From NCBI GenBank assembly GCA_016860845.1, contig BOKF01000006.1, positions 263,983 to 327,982 of the forward strand: a stretch of DNA of 64,000 bases, written 5' to 3'. The notes beneath the pieces are model-generated. The model was not told the origin of the DNA and searched no databases. It saw only the letters and a list, made by a program, of their open reading frames with translations. The stretch comes from Chloroflexota bacterium (GTDB lineage: Bacteria; Chloroflexota; Anaerolineae; 4572-78; J111). The number at the start of each line of letters is the position of its first letter. The stretch's first letter is position 1. Of this stretch, positions 44,490 through 54,400 are shown in pieces. The position numbers were made by a program, and so were the translations under genes.

Positions 44490-45347
44490 GTGAGTTGTGG
44501 TCAAACTAACAACCAAGCGGCTGACGTTGCCATTCACTTAGGTATTCCTCGTAGCGTCAGTAAGAAAACGTTCTATGTTGGTGCGGCTACAGTCGGATTA
44601 CTGACCGCAGGCGGATTTTGGTTATCCCGGCGACTCTGGCGGCAATACCGAGCGTTATCCACCGACCAAAGCGACCAGACACAGGTTACCCATGAGTCAG
44701 CTGCTGCCGGATCGTCCAGAGTCAAAGCGTTGCCTGGTCAGGAACGGATTGAACCGATTTCACCTAATAAACTGAGCGGGCGCTATTGTGCGAAGTGTCG
44801 GGCTGAGGCAGGCAGCAAGCATGGGGCCTGGTACAGTATCCAGGGTCAGAATTATTGCCAGGATTGCGCCCAGGAGAAAGCTAAAAAAGCCGGGGCAAAC
44901 TTAGTTCCTCTTTCGGCTGAGATGGTTACTATGCCGTTGCCCAAGTTTTCGACCAAAGGTCGCCGGGTCACGCTGAAACCTGCCTGGATCAATGCCGGCG
45001 GGCTTAAAAACCTGGATGGCTACGAGGTTTTTCTGACCGATGGAACCAGAACCGGGCTAACCCTCACGCCTGAGGTTAAGGTTGATGAAAACGGGGTTGT
45101 GACCATCAACAAGACGCGTTGGTTCGTGAATTACGACCGAGCCGGTCGGGCCATCGGGGGCCCCTATGAAAGTCTCAGCCAGGCCAGAAGCATGGCCTCG
45201 ATTATGGCCCAATTCAATTGGATGCGCTCAATTGAAGAATTTTCTAACGAGGAGTTGGAGGCGATCACCAGGGCCGCCAACACTTTTCGAGCAGAGCTAG
45301 AAGAAGAAAAGATTATCAAGGAAAGGGCAGCTCTGTTCTTTTCATAG
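44490..45347 (+). CDS. MSC-leader protein 12, TM anchor, zinc ribbon, module B
   Basis: 285 residues from GTG 44490. Leader VSCGQTNNQAAD with GIPRSVSK (1-26), TM ~28-45 (YVGAATVGLLTAGGFWL) then RRLWRQYR. The zinc ribbon has Cys 100, 103, 123 and 126 (CAKCRAEAGSKHGAWY...CQDC), nearly the same as the first ribbon of the 31031 protein. Module B at ~165-275: RTGLTLTPEVK, TRWFVNYDRAGRAIGGPY, QARSMASIMAQFNW. Domain order is leader-TM-ribbon-B, like 31031 without the second ribbon. Confidence 0.7.
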   Translation: MSCGQTNNQAADVAIHLGIPRSVSKKTFYVGAATVGLLTAGGFWLSRRLWRQYRALSTDQSDQTQVTHESAAAGSSRVKALPGQERIEPISPNKLSGRYCAKCRAEAGSKHGAWYSIQGQNYCQDCAQEKAKKAGANLVPLSAEMVTMPLPKFSTKGRRVTLKPAWINAGGLKNLDGYEVFLTDGTRTGLTLTPEVKVDENGVVTINKTRWFVNYDRAGRAIGGPYESLSQARSMASIMAQFNWMRSIEEFSNEELEAITRAANTFRAELEEEKIIKERAALFFS

Positions 45348-45368
45348 TTTTAATAGGATTCTTTTTGT

Positions 45369-45938
45369 ATGAGTTGTGGAAACAATGCGCAGCTTGCGCT
45401 TGGTGCAGGCATCCGGAATGGTATCAGTGGATGCGCTGCTCAGAGTAGTTTTATAACCGGCAGAATGGGTGATAGCATTAATGGTCAACTTCGTCTCGGT
45501 TCGTCCTCCTCTGCCAGCAGACTGCCTTTGGGAGGCGGACTCAGAACCCGGTTAGAACCTTCTAGACTCCGACTCGCCATCGATCAACCTGATGGGGAAT
45601 TCATGGGTGTTGTAGTTAATAACGGTCGGGTTGTTCTAGACCGAGACGGTATGGATACTGGCCTGGCACTCGCGCCTGGTCTAAAAGCGTCGAAGACACT
45701 TAACGGCGGTGATGCGTTTGAGGAGGATACAAGCCAATGGTGGCTGGTTCACGTTCCCAGCGGTCGAGCCATCTCACCGCATGGCTATTCGAGTATGCAA
45801 GACGCGCACCGGCTGGCTGGCGTGCTGGTAACTAAGATGGATTGGACCAGGGACGAGTTCGAGATTAGCATGAGTGACCTGAAACAGGTCCGGGCAACAA
45901 TGGAAATGTTTGATCAGGCTTTGGGCAATACAAATTAA
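45369..45938 (+). CDS. MSC-leader protein 13, module B without TM
   Basis: 189 residues from ATG 45369. Leader MSCGNNAQLALG with GISGCAAQ; Gln replaces the usual Lys. No hydrophobic anchor follows; instead a short Ser/Arg linker leads to module B (~75-185): MDTGLALAPGLK, TSQWWLVHVPSGRAIS, QDAHRLAGVLVTKMDW, then EFEISMSDLKQVRATMEMFDQAL, which closely matches the same position of the 31031 protein. It is the last leader gene in the window, 21 bases after the previous one. Confidence 0.7.
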   Translation: MSCGNNAQLALGAGIRNGISGCAAQSSFITGRMGDSINGQLRLGSSSSASRLPLGGGLRTRLEPSRLRLAIDQPDGEFMGVVVNNGRVVLDRDGMDTGLALAPGLKASKTLNGGDAFEEDTSQWWLVHVPSGRAISPHGYSSMQDAHRLAGVLVTKMDWTRDEFEISMSDLKQVRATMEMFDQALGNTN

Positions 45939-46098
45939 CGACAACAAGGAGAGTTTTCCTCTGCAATGGTTAACTGGGATTCGTTCACCGGGCTACGTTC
46001 TTTCTTACAGAAAAGAGAACATCATCAGTTTGTCAACAGACCGATGAAAATGCCAAACTAAAAAATCCCTATTTAGAAGCAGCAAGGGGGCTGTTTTA

Positions 46099-46443
46099 CT
46101 AACGCTCCTCACTTGGCGTTGGCTCATTTTGGGCTGTGGCCGGTCGCAAACGCTGGTGCTCTTTCTTATCCGCTTTCTTCCGTTGGATTTCCTGAGCCTG
46201 ATCCTCAAGGGAGGTCACATGATCGGGTCGGCTTTTCTTAAATTTCTTGAAGTAAATTTCCTCAATGTATTCGCCTAAAGGGCTTTTCCATCTCTCCTGG
46301 CGGTGATTGGCATAGCCGCCGAATTTCTTGGGATTGAGGCCGAGTTCCCTGGCCATCTGAATTTGGGTATCCGTCAGGTGATATTTCCGCCGCGCCTCAA
46401 GCCAGATTTGGAGTTTGGGCGGGATCCCTGTCTTTTTCGCCAT
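46099..46443 (-). CDS. Small conserved basic protein
   Basis: 114 residues from ATG 46443 (GGAGG eight bases upstream). The sequence (KKTGIPPKLQIWLEARRK, HLTDTQIQMARELGLNPKKFG, NHRQERWKSPL) looks like a compact helical, perhaps DNA-binding, protein followed by a charged tail. I have seen similar small hypothetical proteins in accessory regions but cannot name the family. The 17-base gap to the gene upstream suggests cotranscription. Confidence 0.55.
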   Translation of the reverse strand: MAKKTGIPPKLQIWLEARRKYHLTDTQIQMARELGLNPKKFGGYANHRQERWKSPLGEYIEEIYFKKFKKSRPDHVTSLEDQAQEIQRKKADKKEHQRLRPATAQNEPTPSEER

Positions 46444-46460
46444 CGTGTCCACCTCCGTTT

Positions 46461-47174
46461 TTAGTCGCTATTTCGCCAGTCACCTCGCAAACGAGGGTCC
46501 TCCGGCTGATATTCAACCAGCTCAACTTGGCAGCGCCGGCAGAGATAATCTTCAACGATAAAACCCCCTTTGCATCGCTCATCCAGAATGACAAATGTCT
46601 GGTTACAGTTGGGGCAACGTAGGTCGCGCAGCCGTCCCAATAACTTGCGCAACTGGCCAGGTTTGCGATCCAGCGCTCGGACCAGCATGGCCGGCGCATT
46701 GGGCCAATCATACACTAGGTCAGCGTCCCGGCGAACCTGGTCGGTAATCTCTCCCCCGACCTCATCAATACAATAGCGAAAATATTGCTCGAGTCGGGCC
46801 AGTAAGTCGTCGGCGCGGTACCGCTTGCGCACTACTTGGGGGTCCCGCCTGATCTCTGCCATCAGGGCTTTCATCTGTTCGACCGCCTCGTCACTTTCTG
46901 ACGAGCCCAAGGGGACGACCACTAACGCCAGGCCGGACGGAGTCAGGCGAAAGTGTTTGTTTTGCTCAATGGCCCCCAAGAAGCGCCACTCGCTGGGCAT
47001 CGCCCACGGGAGCCGATCCTCGGGCCGGATCCGGTTGTACCATTCCGACGCAGCCCGTTTGGCTCCCAGATCTGAGACGGCGAAAAAGGCGTATTCGTCT
47101 ATGACTTTGCTGGAGGCTCCGTCGGTAAGCTCGATTAACATCGCCCTAAATTGGTACTTGCGTTTTTTGATCAT
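46461..47174 (-). CDS. Hypothetical protein with C-terminal zinc ribbon
   Basis: 237 residues. A zinc-binding pattern lies near the C-terminus, CPNC (~residues 190-193) and CRRC (~217-220) around a FIVEDYL strand. The N-terminal part is beta-rich (KYQFRAMLIELTDG) and the centre helical. It was probably expressed with the small gene downstream. No family recognised. Confidence 0.6.
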   Translation of the reverse strand: MIKKRKYQFRAMLIELTDGASSKVIDEYAFFAVSDLGAKRAASEWYNRIRPEDRLPWAMPSEWRFLGAIEQNKHFRLTPSGLALVVVPLGSSESDEAVEQMKALMAEIRRDPQVVRKRYRADDLLARLEQYFRYCIDEVGGEITDQVRRDADLVYDWPNAPAMLVRALDRKPGQLRKLLGRLRDLRCPNCNQTFVILDERCKGGFIVEDYLCRRCQVELVEYQPEDPRLRGDWRNSD

Positions 47175-47209
47175 GGCGTTTCCTCAGTTGGCTGATCTGG
47201 CGGTTTGGT

Positions 47210-47466
47210 GATCTATATCACCTGGCTCGTTTTGTCGTTGGGATTGTCGAGCAACTGGACCGGAGTTGTATCTACAACCAGTACGAGGAACCAGGGGGTG
47301 AATCTCACAATCCACGGATCTTACTGGGTTTGCTCTTCTCCGGTTATGCCAACGGGATTTTCAGTTCTGGGCAGATCGAAGAAAAGAGCTACACCTCCAT
47401 TCCCTTCTACTTCATTGCTGGCGGGCTGCATCCCGACGCACCCGCGGCTCGTTGCCTATTCGTGTA
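47210..47466 (+). pseudogene. IS1182/IS5-like transposase N-terminal fragment
   Basis: In one frame the DNA reads DLYHLARFVVGIVEQLD, RILLGLLFSGYANGIFSSGQIEEKSY and FYFIAGGLHPD, the usual N-terminal domain of IS1182-type DDE transposases. It stops at TAG 47464-47466 with no catalytic domain behind it. The longer overlapping frame beginning at 47205 is not the coding one. Confidence 0.65.
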
Positions 47467-47671
47467 GTAAGTATTCTACTTCCACCCAAAATTTCCTAGA
47501 CTTAGGGAGCCAGAGGGGTAGGGGAGAGAGTAGCTTGATACAGCGGGACACCTCGAAAATGAGAAACCCACCCTCCAACTCGGACTGGTCGGCCCGGAAG
47601 TCCACGAACTTAGGGATAATCAACTCGTACTGATCGCCTCTAACAGGTCGAAGCAGATAAGGCTTCTGCAT
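47456..47671 (-). pseudogene. Unassigned gene fragment
   Basis: A 71-codon frame (YLLRPVRGDQYELIIPKFVDF, GGFLIFEVSRCIKLLSPLP) has protein-like composition and continues upstream in frame (GAFQKFMQKP), but no complete gene can be built around it. It is probably a remnant left between transposase debris. Confidence 0.25.
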
Positions 47672-48170
47672 GAACTTCTGGAACGCCCCGCTGTTGGACC
47701 TTGCTTAATCTCGGCTTCGATTTTGTTTGGCAGCTTGAAAGGTATCTGTAGTCTGAATATGCCTGGTCAAATCGGCCAGAATGCATTATTTTTGGGCCGA
47801 CAGTATTCTCGCTTACTGCGCTATTGACTCCTCCATAGGAAAACGCTCGTAAATTAAGGGTAGTATATCACTTCATATATAGTGAGTGTAATTCCCGACT
47901 AAAACATGAGCAAGGGCGTAATTCTGCTCGACGTACAAGATTGGCCCATTACCAACTTCCACTCTCGTCCGTTCTCGGTGGCGGAAAATTCGATCAATCT
48001 TGCGGCCAAATAGATGTGCAATCAATTTATGATGGCGGTCCAACGACACGAATCCATTGTGAAGAATTTTATCTCCCCCAATTTCAACCAGTGGTAGTCG
48101 GAACAAGGGTGGAGGATCGATGCCTTCCTCTGAAATATACTAAAAAGGATCACTCACGTTGTCCTCTGTT
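47672..48170. other. Gene-poor stretch
   Basis: Only short frames are present, the longest a 77-codon minus-strand frame at 47873-48106 without recognised motifs. I see no RNA gene or clear repeat. It may be decayed mobile DNA. Confidence 0.3.
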
Positions 48171-49085
48171 TCAGTTAGTAAACTCTTGCAGCCGGCCCCT
48201 CAGATCGGGTCGGCGCAGCTTACTCAACGCCTCCTTCTCGATCTGGCGAATACGTTCGCGGGTCAACCCAAAACGCTCGGCCACGTCCTGCAGGGTCAGC
48301 GGGATGCCATCACGCAAGCCGAAACGCAACTCGATGATCCGGCTCTCGCGAGCCGTCAGTCCACTCAACGCCTCGCGAATTTCCCGTCTTAAAACCCCTC
48401 CTTCCACCTCACCTTCCAAATCCCCCTCATCCTCCAAGGTATGCCCTAACAGCAAATTGTCATCATCACTAATAGGCATGTCCAGGCTGAGTGGCTCCAT
48501 TGCTTGCGTCATCAGTTCTACGATGCGATCAGGGGTATCGCCGATGACGACGGCCATCTCTTCTACCGTTGGTGCGCGCCCGTGCTGCTGGGTCAGCTCC
48601 GCGAAGACCCGGCGTAACCTACCTAAATTATCTATCCAGTGGACCGGCAAGCGAATAGTCCTGGCCTGGTTCGCCAGAGCTCGGCCAATATTTTGGCGAA
48701 TCCAATAAGTCGCATAGGTGCTCAAACGCACTCCCTTGGCCTCGTCAAATTTATCAATCGCCCGGATGAGTCCTAGAGAACCTTCCTGGCATAACTCAGC
48801 CAGGCTCAAGCCCTGACCGATATATCTTTTCGCTATACTGATCACCAGGCGACCGTTGGCTTCGATCAAGGCGCGGCGGGCAGTGACACCCTCTCTAACA
48901 GCAGCCTTTAGCTGGGCGCACTTGCGCTCACTCAACCGGTCCGACATAGTCAGGCGACTGGCTGCCTTCTTGCCCTTGGACATAACCTTAATCAGGCGTT
49001 TCTCCTCCTCTGGCGAGACGGGAGCGGTGGCCCCCAAGTCGGCCACCACGCGTCTTAATAGAGCCTCGTCCGGGGTCCAGACCAT
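48171..49085 (-). CDS. Sigma-70 family RNA polymerase sigma factor, primary/SigA-like
   Basis: 304 residues from ATG 49085 (a TTG at 49121 is a possible longer start). Region 2: [24 protein letters not shown] and [17 protein letters not shown] (2.3/2.4, melting and -10 recognition). Region 3: [13 protein letters not shown]. Region 4.2 helix-turn-helix: [21 protein letters not shown]. There is no long region 1.1, so it is a short RpoD-like factor, possibly an alternative group 2 sigma. It would recognise promoters of the TTGACA/TATAAT type, like the one at 12308. Confidence 0.9.
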   Translation of the reverse strand: MVWTPDEALLRRVVADLGATAPVSPEEEKRLIKVMSKGKKAASRLTMSDRLSERKCAQLKAAVREGVTARRALIEANGRLVISIAKRYIGQGLSLAELCQEGSLGLIRAIDKFDEAKGVRLSTYATYWIRQNIGRALANQARTIRLPVHWIDNLGRLRRVFAELTQQHGRAPTVEEMAVVIGDTPDRIVELMTQAMEPLSLDMPISDDDNLLLGHTLEDEGDLEGEVEGGVLRREIREALSGLTARESRIIELRFGLRDGIPLTLQDVAERFGLTRERIRQIEKEALSKLRRPDLRGRLQEFTN

Positions 49086-49377
49086 CGTTGGTTTTGCCCT
49101 CCAATTTCTTTGCCTAACCAATCAACAAAAAAAGTGGCGTCGCTATCTGTCACAAGTCAAGGTAATAAGGTTAGCTTGATTCTTCTTCAACTGACCTGCT
49201 ATGCTTCTTCAATGCCATCAACTCAGCGTATCGCGTCGGAATGGTGTCTGGATCGGGGTAGTTGATAAAATAATCCCACGGCTTCAGCGATGGCCAGGCG
49301 GACTTCGTTGAGCAGCTTCGCTTCAGCTTTGGCAAGTTTAAGAACTGAATCTTATTTGCAATAGCAACTGCCTGGTA

Positions 49378-50048
49378 TTAATTGCACCAGCTCCCTATCC
49401 ACCTAACAGGGTGTCGGTCGCCCCGACCCTCATTCTTGATGACCATCAACAGCAAGCCATCCTCCTTAACCTGCTGATAGAAGTGGGGGGTAGATCGTAA
49501 GTCCCGGCGGTGAAGATAGCCCGATCATAGGGCGCTCCCGGCGTATAGCTTTCACCGCCATCGGCCTCAACGATACTGACATTCTCGATCCCCAGCGCCA
49601 CGAAGGTGTCTACAGCGGTTCGGGCCAGTTCAGGAATAATTTCGAGGCTGTAGACGTGGCCGGTCGGGCCGACAAGTTGACCCATCAAGGTCGCGTTCCA
49701 GCCGCTGCCTGTACCCAGTTCAAAGATTTGGTGTCCTGGCTCCAGTTGCAACATATCCAGCATTGACAGCACGAAAGAGGGTTGGGAGATGGTCGTGGGA
49801 ACGTTTTCATCATCGTCCCCAAAGAGGATTAGTGGCCGGTTGTGGTAAAGTGTGGGCAAGTGTTGTTGTAAGTTCGTCTCATCCACCGCGTGACATTCCG
49901 GGCTGGCCCAGAGGCAATAGCGTTTGACAAACAGGTGCCTGGGGGCGGCCAGGAAAGCCTGTTCGGTGGCTGCACTCATTGGTTTTTCTATGAAAGCGTT
50001 CCGAGACGCTTCTAGCAATTGCCTTTGGAATTTCTCAAATGAGATCAT
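49378..50048 (-). pseudogene. pcm: Protein-L-isoaspartate O-methyltransferase, frameshifted
   Basis: The SAM-binding motif IFELGTGSGWNATLMGQL and GHVYSLEIIPELARTAVD are typical of PCMT, which repairs isoaspartyl residues in proteins. After AGTYDLPP the frame runs into an early stop. Restoring the frame at a C6 run (about 49484-49489) gives HFYQQVKEDGLLLMVIKNEG, the expected continuation, before it decays again. The chosen start (MISFEKFQRQLLEA) fits the family; a start at 50171 just after dinB is possible. Confidence 0.7.
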
Positions 50049-50182
50049 CGCTCCCCTACTCAAATCTAGGCAGACGGTTCGATTAAGTTCTCCATTGCCA
50101 AAGCAATCCATTGTACCACAAGTTCCGATGAGTGTGTTGGGGTGATTTAGTAAGGTCTGGAGTTTACCCATCGGCCAGCTGG

Positions 50183-51376
50183 CTACTCTCCCTCGAGCTC
50201 ATCTCGAAGCAAGTGGCTGCCGCGCTGAATAGCTTGGCGACCAAAGCGTTCCCGCAGCTCGTCTAAGACCGACTGCAAGCGGCGGGTCTGGGCCAATTGA
50301 GGATCGGACCACAACTCCAATTGGTAGGCCGCCGTCTCAAAGCCACTGACGCCGACACCGATCAGCCGTACCCGCTTGCCTGGCGGCCAGGTCTTCTCGA
50401 ACAACTGCAGCGCCGCGGCATAGATGTCGTCGTCCAGGTTGGTCGGCTGCTCTAGCGTCACTTGTCGGGTCAGAGTGGTGAAGTCGGCCCAGCGGAGCTT
50501 CAACTTAACCGTGGTTCCGTTTAATCCTTTGCGTCGCAGCCGGTAGCCAACCTGCTCAGACTGGTGGCGCAGCGTCTCTTGCAAAGTTGAGCCATCGGTG
50601 ATGTCCCTGGCAAAGGTCGTTTCCTGGCTGATGGATTTGGCCTCGTGCTCGGTTACGACCGGCCGTTCGTCAATGCCCCAGGAATGACGGGCCAGGTCAT
50701 GCCCATGCTGGCCAAAGCGCCGCATCAGGTCGGCTTCGGGCCAGCGGGCCAGGTCGCCGATGGTACGCAGCCCCAGCCCGTGCAGCCGCTCGGTCGTCTT
50801 GGGGCCGACACCCCATAGGGCCTCGACCGGCAGCGGGGCCAGGAAAGCGGCTTCTTGGCCAGGCGGCACCACCTGCAAAGCGTTGGGTGGCTGGTCGGAG
50901 CGGGCAGCGGCTTTACCGACATCATTGGCAATTTTGGCCACCAGCTTATTGCTGGCGACGCCAAGGGAGCACGGCAAATCGAGGTCAGCGTTGATTGTGG
51001 CTTGGAGGCGGCGGGCCAACAGTTCAGCCGGTTCGGGCAAATCGGAAACATCGAGGAAGGCCTCGTCAATCGAGAGCTGTTCGACCAGGGCGGTCAGTTG
51101 GTGGAGGCGGGCCATTACCTGTTGAGAGGCAGCCTGGTAGGCGTCAAAGTGAGCGGACACGATGATCAGGTGGGGGCAGAGTTTGACCGCTCGGGCCATG
51201 GGCATGGCCGAGCGAATGCCGAAGCGCCGGGCCGCGTAGGAACAGGAAGCCACAACCCCCCGCGTTTCGGGCCGGCCGCCCACAGCGAAGGCCTTGCCGC
51301 GCAGGCTAGGGTCGCGTTGTTCTTCGACGGCACAGAAAAAGGCATCCAGGTCAAGGTGCAGGATTTTGCGGGGCAT
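50183..51376 (-). CDS. dinB: DNA polymerase IV (Y-family)
   Basis: 397 residues, complete. Catalytic palm motifs: ILHLDLDAFFCAVE (Asp 8 and 10) and SIDEAFLD (Asp-Glu). The finger segment SCSYAARRFGIRSAMP and the HhH region (LWGVGPKTTERLHGLGL) match Pol IV, followed by the little-finger domain. It performs translesion synthesis. It lies 43 bases downstream of dnaE2 on the same strand, so it probably belongs to the damage-inducible mutasome operon. Confidence 0.92.
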   Translation of the reverse strand: MPRKILHLDLDAFFCAVEEQRDPSLRGKAFAVGGRPETRGVVASCSYAARRFGIRSAMPMARAVKLCPHLIIVSAHFDAYQAASQQVMARLHQLTALVEQLSIDEAFLDVSDLPEPAELLARRLQATINADLDLPCSLGVASNKLVAKIANDVGKAAARSDQPPNALQVVPPGQEAAFLAPLPVEALWGVGPKTTERLHGLGLRTIGDLARWPEADLMRRFGQHGHDLARHSWGIDERPVVTEHEAKSISQETTFARDITDGSTLQETLRHQSEQVGYRLRRKGLNGTTVKLKLRWADFTTLTRQVTLEQPTNLDDDIYAAALQLFEKTWPPGKRVRLIGVGVSGFETAAYQLELWSDPQLAQTRRLQSVLDELRERFGRQAIQRGSHLLRDELEGE

Positions 51377-51419
51377 GGATTCTCTCCAACAATCATGCTA
51401 AACCTTGGCCACCGATTAG

Positions 51420-54400
51420 TCAATAGAAGGGGTCGTCCGGCTGGGGTAGCGTCGTTATGTGCAGAGCTAAAAGATTAACCACACCATCTTGCCGCTGTAC
51501 GATTCCCTTGACGAGTAACAACGGAGCGGTGTGCAGGAGCTGCCGGTAATGGCCATAGATTTGAGGCCGCACGATCACGTCAATTAGGCCCTCGCTGTCT
51601 TCCAGGCTAATAAAATGGAAACCGCGAGCCGTCGGTGGACTCTGATGCACAACCACTAGCCCGGCTACCCACACCTGTCGCCCGGCTGGTTGAGCTGCCA
51701 ACTCGGTGCTGCCTAAAATACCTTGAGCAGCCAGCTGATCACGATATAGCGCCATTATGTGATCACCGGCGGAAAGCCCCAACACCTCATGCTCCCACAA
51801 CAACATCTCAGCCCGTGTAGGTGTAGGCAACTGGATGTCCTCGGTCGGAAAGACTAAATCCAATGCTTGCTCGCGATAATGTACTTGGCTTAACTCCCAC
51901 AATAGCCGGCGGCGCGGGATATCCCAACCATCCATCGCCCCGGCTAAGATCAGATTTTCAATTATCCGGCGAGCGAGGCGGGTGCGGTGACAAAAATCTT
52001 TCAAATCAGAAAATACCCTCTCTTCCCTGGCTGCTACTAAACGGGCAATACTACCCTCGCCCAATCCGGTCACATAGTTAAAACCCAAGCGGATGCCACT
52101 ATTTTCGACTCTACAAAGAGCCTCACTATGGTGGAGGTCAACCGGCAGGATCAGAATGCCGTGTCGGCGCGCATCGCCGAGGATAACGCTGGGCGCCCAG
52201 AATCCCATTGGCTGATTATTCATCAAGCTAACATAATATTGCACCGGGTAGTAACGTTTCAGCCAGGCAGACTGATAAACCAGGACGGCAAACGAACTGG
52301 CGTGGCTTTTGGCAAAGGCATAGCTGCCAAAAGCGCGCAGTTGATCAAAGACAGTTTCAGCAATGTCCGCCGGCACCCCTTTGGCTTGAGCGCCGCTCAA
52401 AAAGGCCTGGTGAAACGGCTCAATCTCGGCAGCCCTTCCCTTGCCCCCCAGCGCCCGGCGCAATTTTTCTCCCTGCCCGAAGGTAAACCCTGCCAGGCAT
52501 TTAGCCACTTTCAGCACTTGCTCCTGGAAAAGAATCACTCCTAATGTTTCTTCCAGGGCTTCTTTGAGCAGCGGATGGGCATAAGTGACGAGTTCAAGCC
52601 CCAGGCGCCGGGCCAGGTAAGGTCGAACCATATTCCCTTGAATCGGACCGGGACGAATGAGCGACACGGCCACGATTAAATCATTGAAACAGCGCGGTTT
52701 TAGTTTAGGCAACATCTGGGCCTGCGCGCGCGACTCGACCTGGAAGACCCCAATGGTATCCGCATCGGTTATCATCTGGTACACAGCCGGGTCGGTGAAG
52801 GATAAGCCGTCCAGGTCAGGCGCGGCGCCGGTCGTTTCGGCAATGAGCTGCAGGGTATCGGCTATCGCCGAGAGCATCCGCAGGCCCAAAATGTCAATTT
52901 TAACCAGGCCAGCTATTTCAAGACTGTCTTTGTCCCATTGAACGACCGTACGATTGATCATTCGAGCGGGTTCCGTCGGTACTCGCGTGGCTAGCGGCAG
53001 GCCGGTGATGACTACTCCGCCGTTATGAAGGCCCACGTGGCGCGGGAAGCCATGCACTTGCTGGCACAGGTCGAACAGCAACTCCAGCAGACTCTCCTCG
53101 GGCTGGTTTTCAGCCGGAGGCGCTAACCCGGCCAACTGATCGGCCGCCCGCTGCAACAGGGAACCGGAGATGCCCAGCACTTTGGCGATGTCCCGTAAGG
53201 CGCTGCGCTTGTGAAAGGTTACAAAGGTGCAGGCCATGGCGGCGTGGTTGGCGCCATAACGTTGGTAGGTATACTGGATAACTTTCTCCCGCTGGTCGGT
53301 GGCCTCGAAGTCCAGATCAATATCAGCTACGGCCCGTTCTGCCGAGAGAAAGCGTTCGAAAACCAGGTGATGTTTCAGGGGGTCAATTGGACTGATGTTG
53401 AGCAAATAAGCCACGAGGCTATTGGCTGCTGAACCGCGTCCCTGGCAACGAATCCCGACTTGGCGAGCGTAGCGCACGATATCCCAAACGATGAGGAAAT
53501 AATTCGCCAACCCAGCCCGCTCGATAATTGTCAATTCATGCGCCAGTTGTTGCCTCGCATGAGTGGGCGAGGCAGGATAGCGTTGAGATAGAGCTGCTTC
53601 ACACAGTTGGCCTAGATAAGCTGTGGCTGTTAGGTTAGCCGGCGTGGGAAACTGCGGCAAATCCTGGAGTCCATAGGCCAAGGTAAAACGACAGCGGTCG
53701 GCGATCAGGGAGGTGTTGGTCAGCGCTTCGGGGTAAGTCGCAAAGAGAGGGGTTAATTGTCGGGCTGATTTGAGATAAAACTCAGAATTAGGCCGCAGGA
53801 GGGGACCCGCCTCATCCAGAGTGGTTTGATGGCAGATGCAGACCAGAACATCCTGCAAGCGACAACCATTTCGGGTGGCATAATGAACATTGTTCGTGGC
53901 CGCGTAACCCAAGCCAAGCTGTTGGGCCAGTTCGACTAATTCGTTTACTAGTACGCCATCGCCAGGCTGGAGATGATGTTGAAGTTCGATCCAAAAGTTG
54001 CCAGGGCCAAACAGATCGCGGTAGCGCTGAGCCGCGTTCAAAGCAGCGGTATAATCGCGGCTTCGCAAGGCGGCGGTGATCTCGCCTTTTTTACACCCGG
54101 ATAGGGCGATAAGTCCATCGGTCAGGCCGTCCAGGACGGTGAGAGGGAGGGCTGCTTGGCCTTTGGGGGCATTGTGTTGGGCGTAACTGATGAGCTGACA
54201 AAGGTTGTGCCAGCCGGTCTCGTTTTCTACGAGGAGAGTCAGATGATAACCGCTGGTCAACGTTATCTCGGCCCCAAAAATGGGCCGAATCCCGGTGGAT
54301 TGGGCCGCCTCGGCGAAACGGACCGCCCCGTACACGTTGTCGTGGTCGGTCAGAGCGAGACTGGATATGCCCAATTCAGCCGCCCGCCGTACCAGTTCTT

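Noticed and set aside
23737..45938. Leader as a lipoprotein signal
   Set aside because: Cys3 is preceded only by Met-Ser, without a charged n-region, hydrophobic core or lipobox.
22540..46000. Prophage or tailocin
   Set aside because: No capsid, portal, terminase, tail-sheath, baseplate or integrase gene can be recognised; the helicase alone is not enough.
47205..47633. 142-codon plus-strand frame as a gene
   Set aside because: The transposase-like sequence is in a different frame of the same DNA; this frame is a Ser/Thr-rich shadow.
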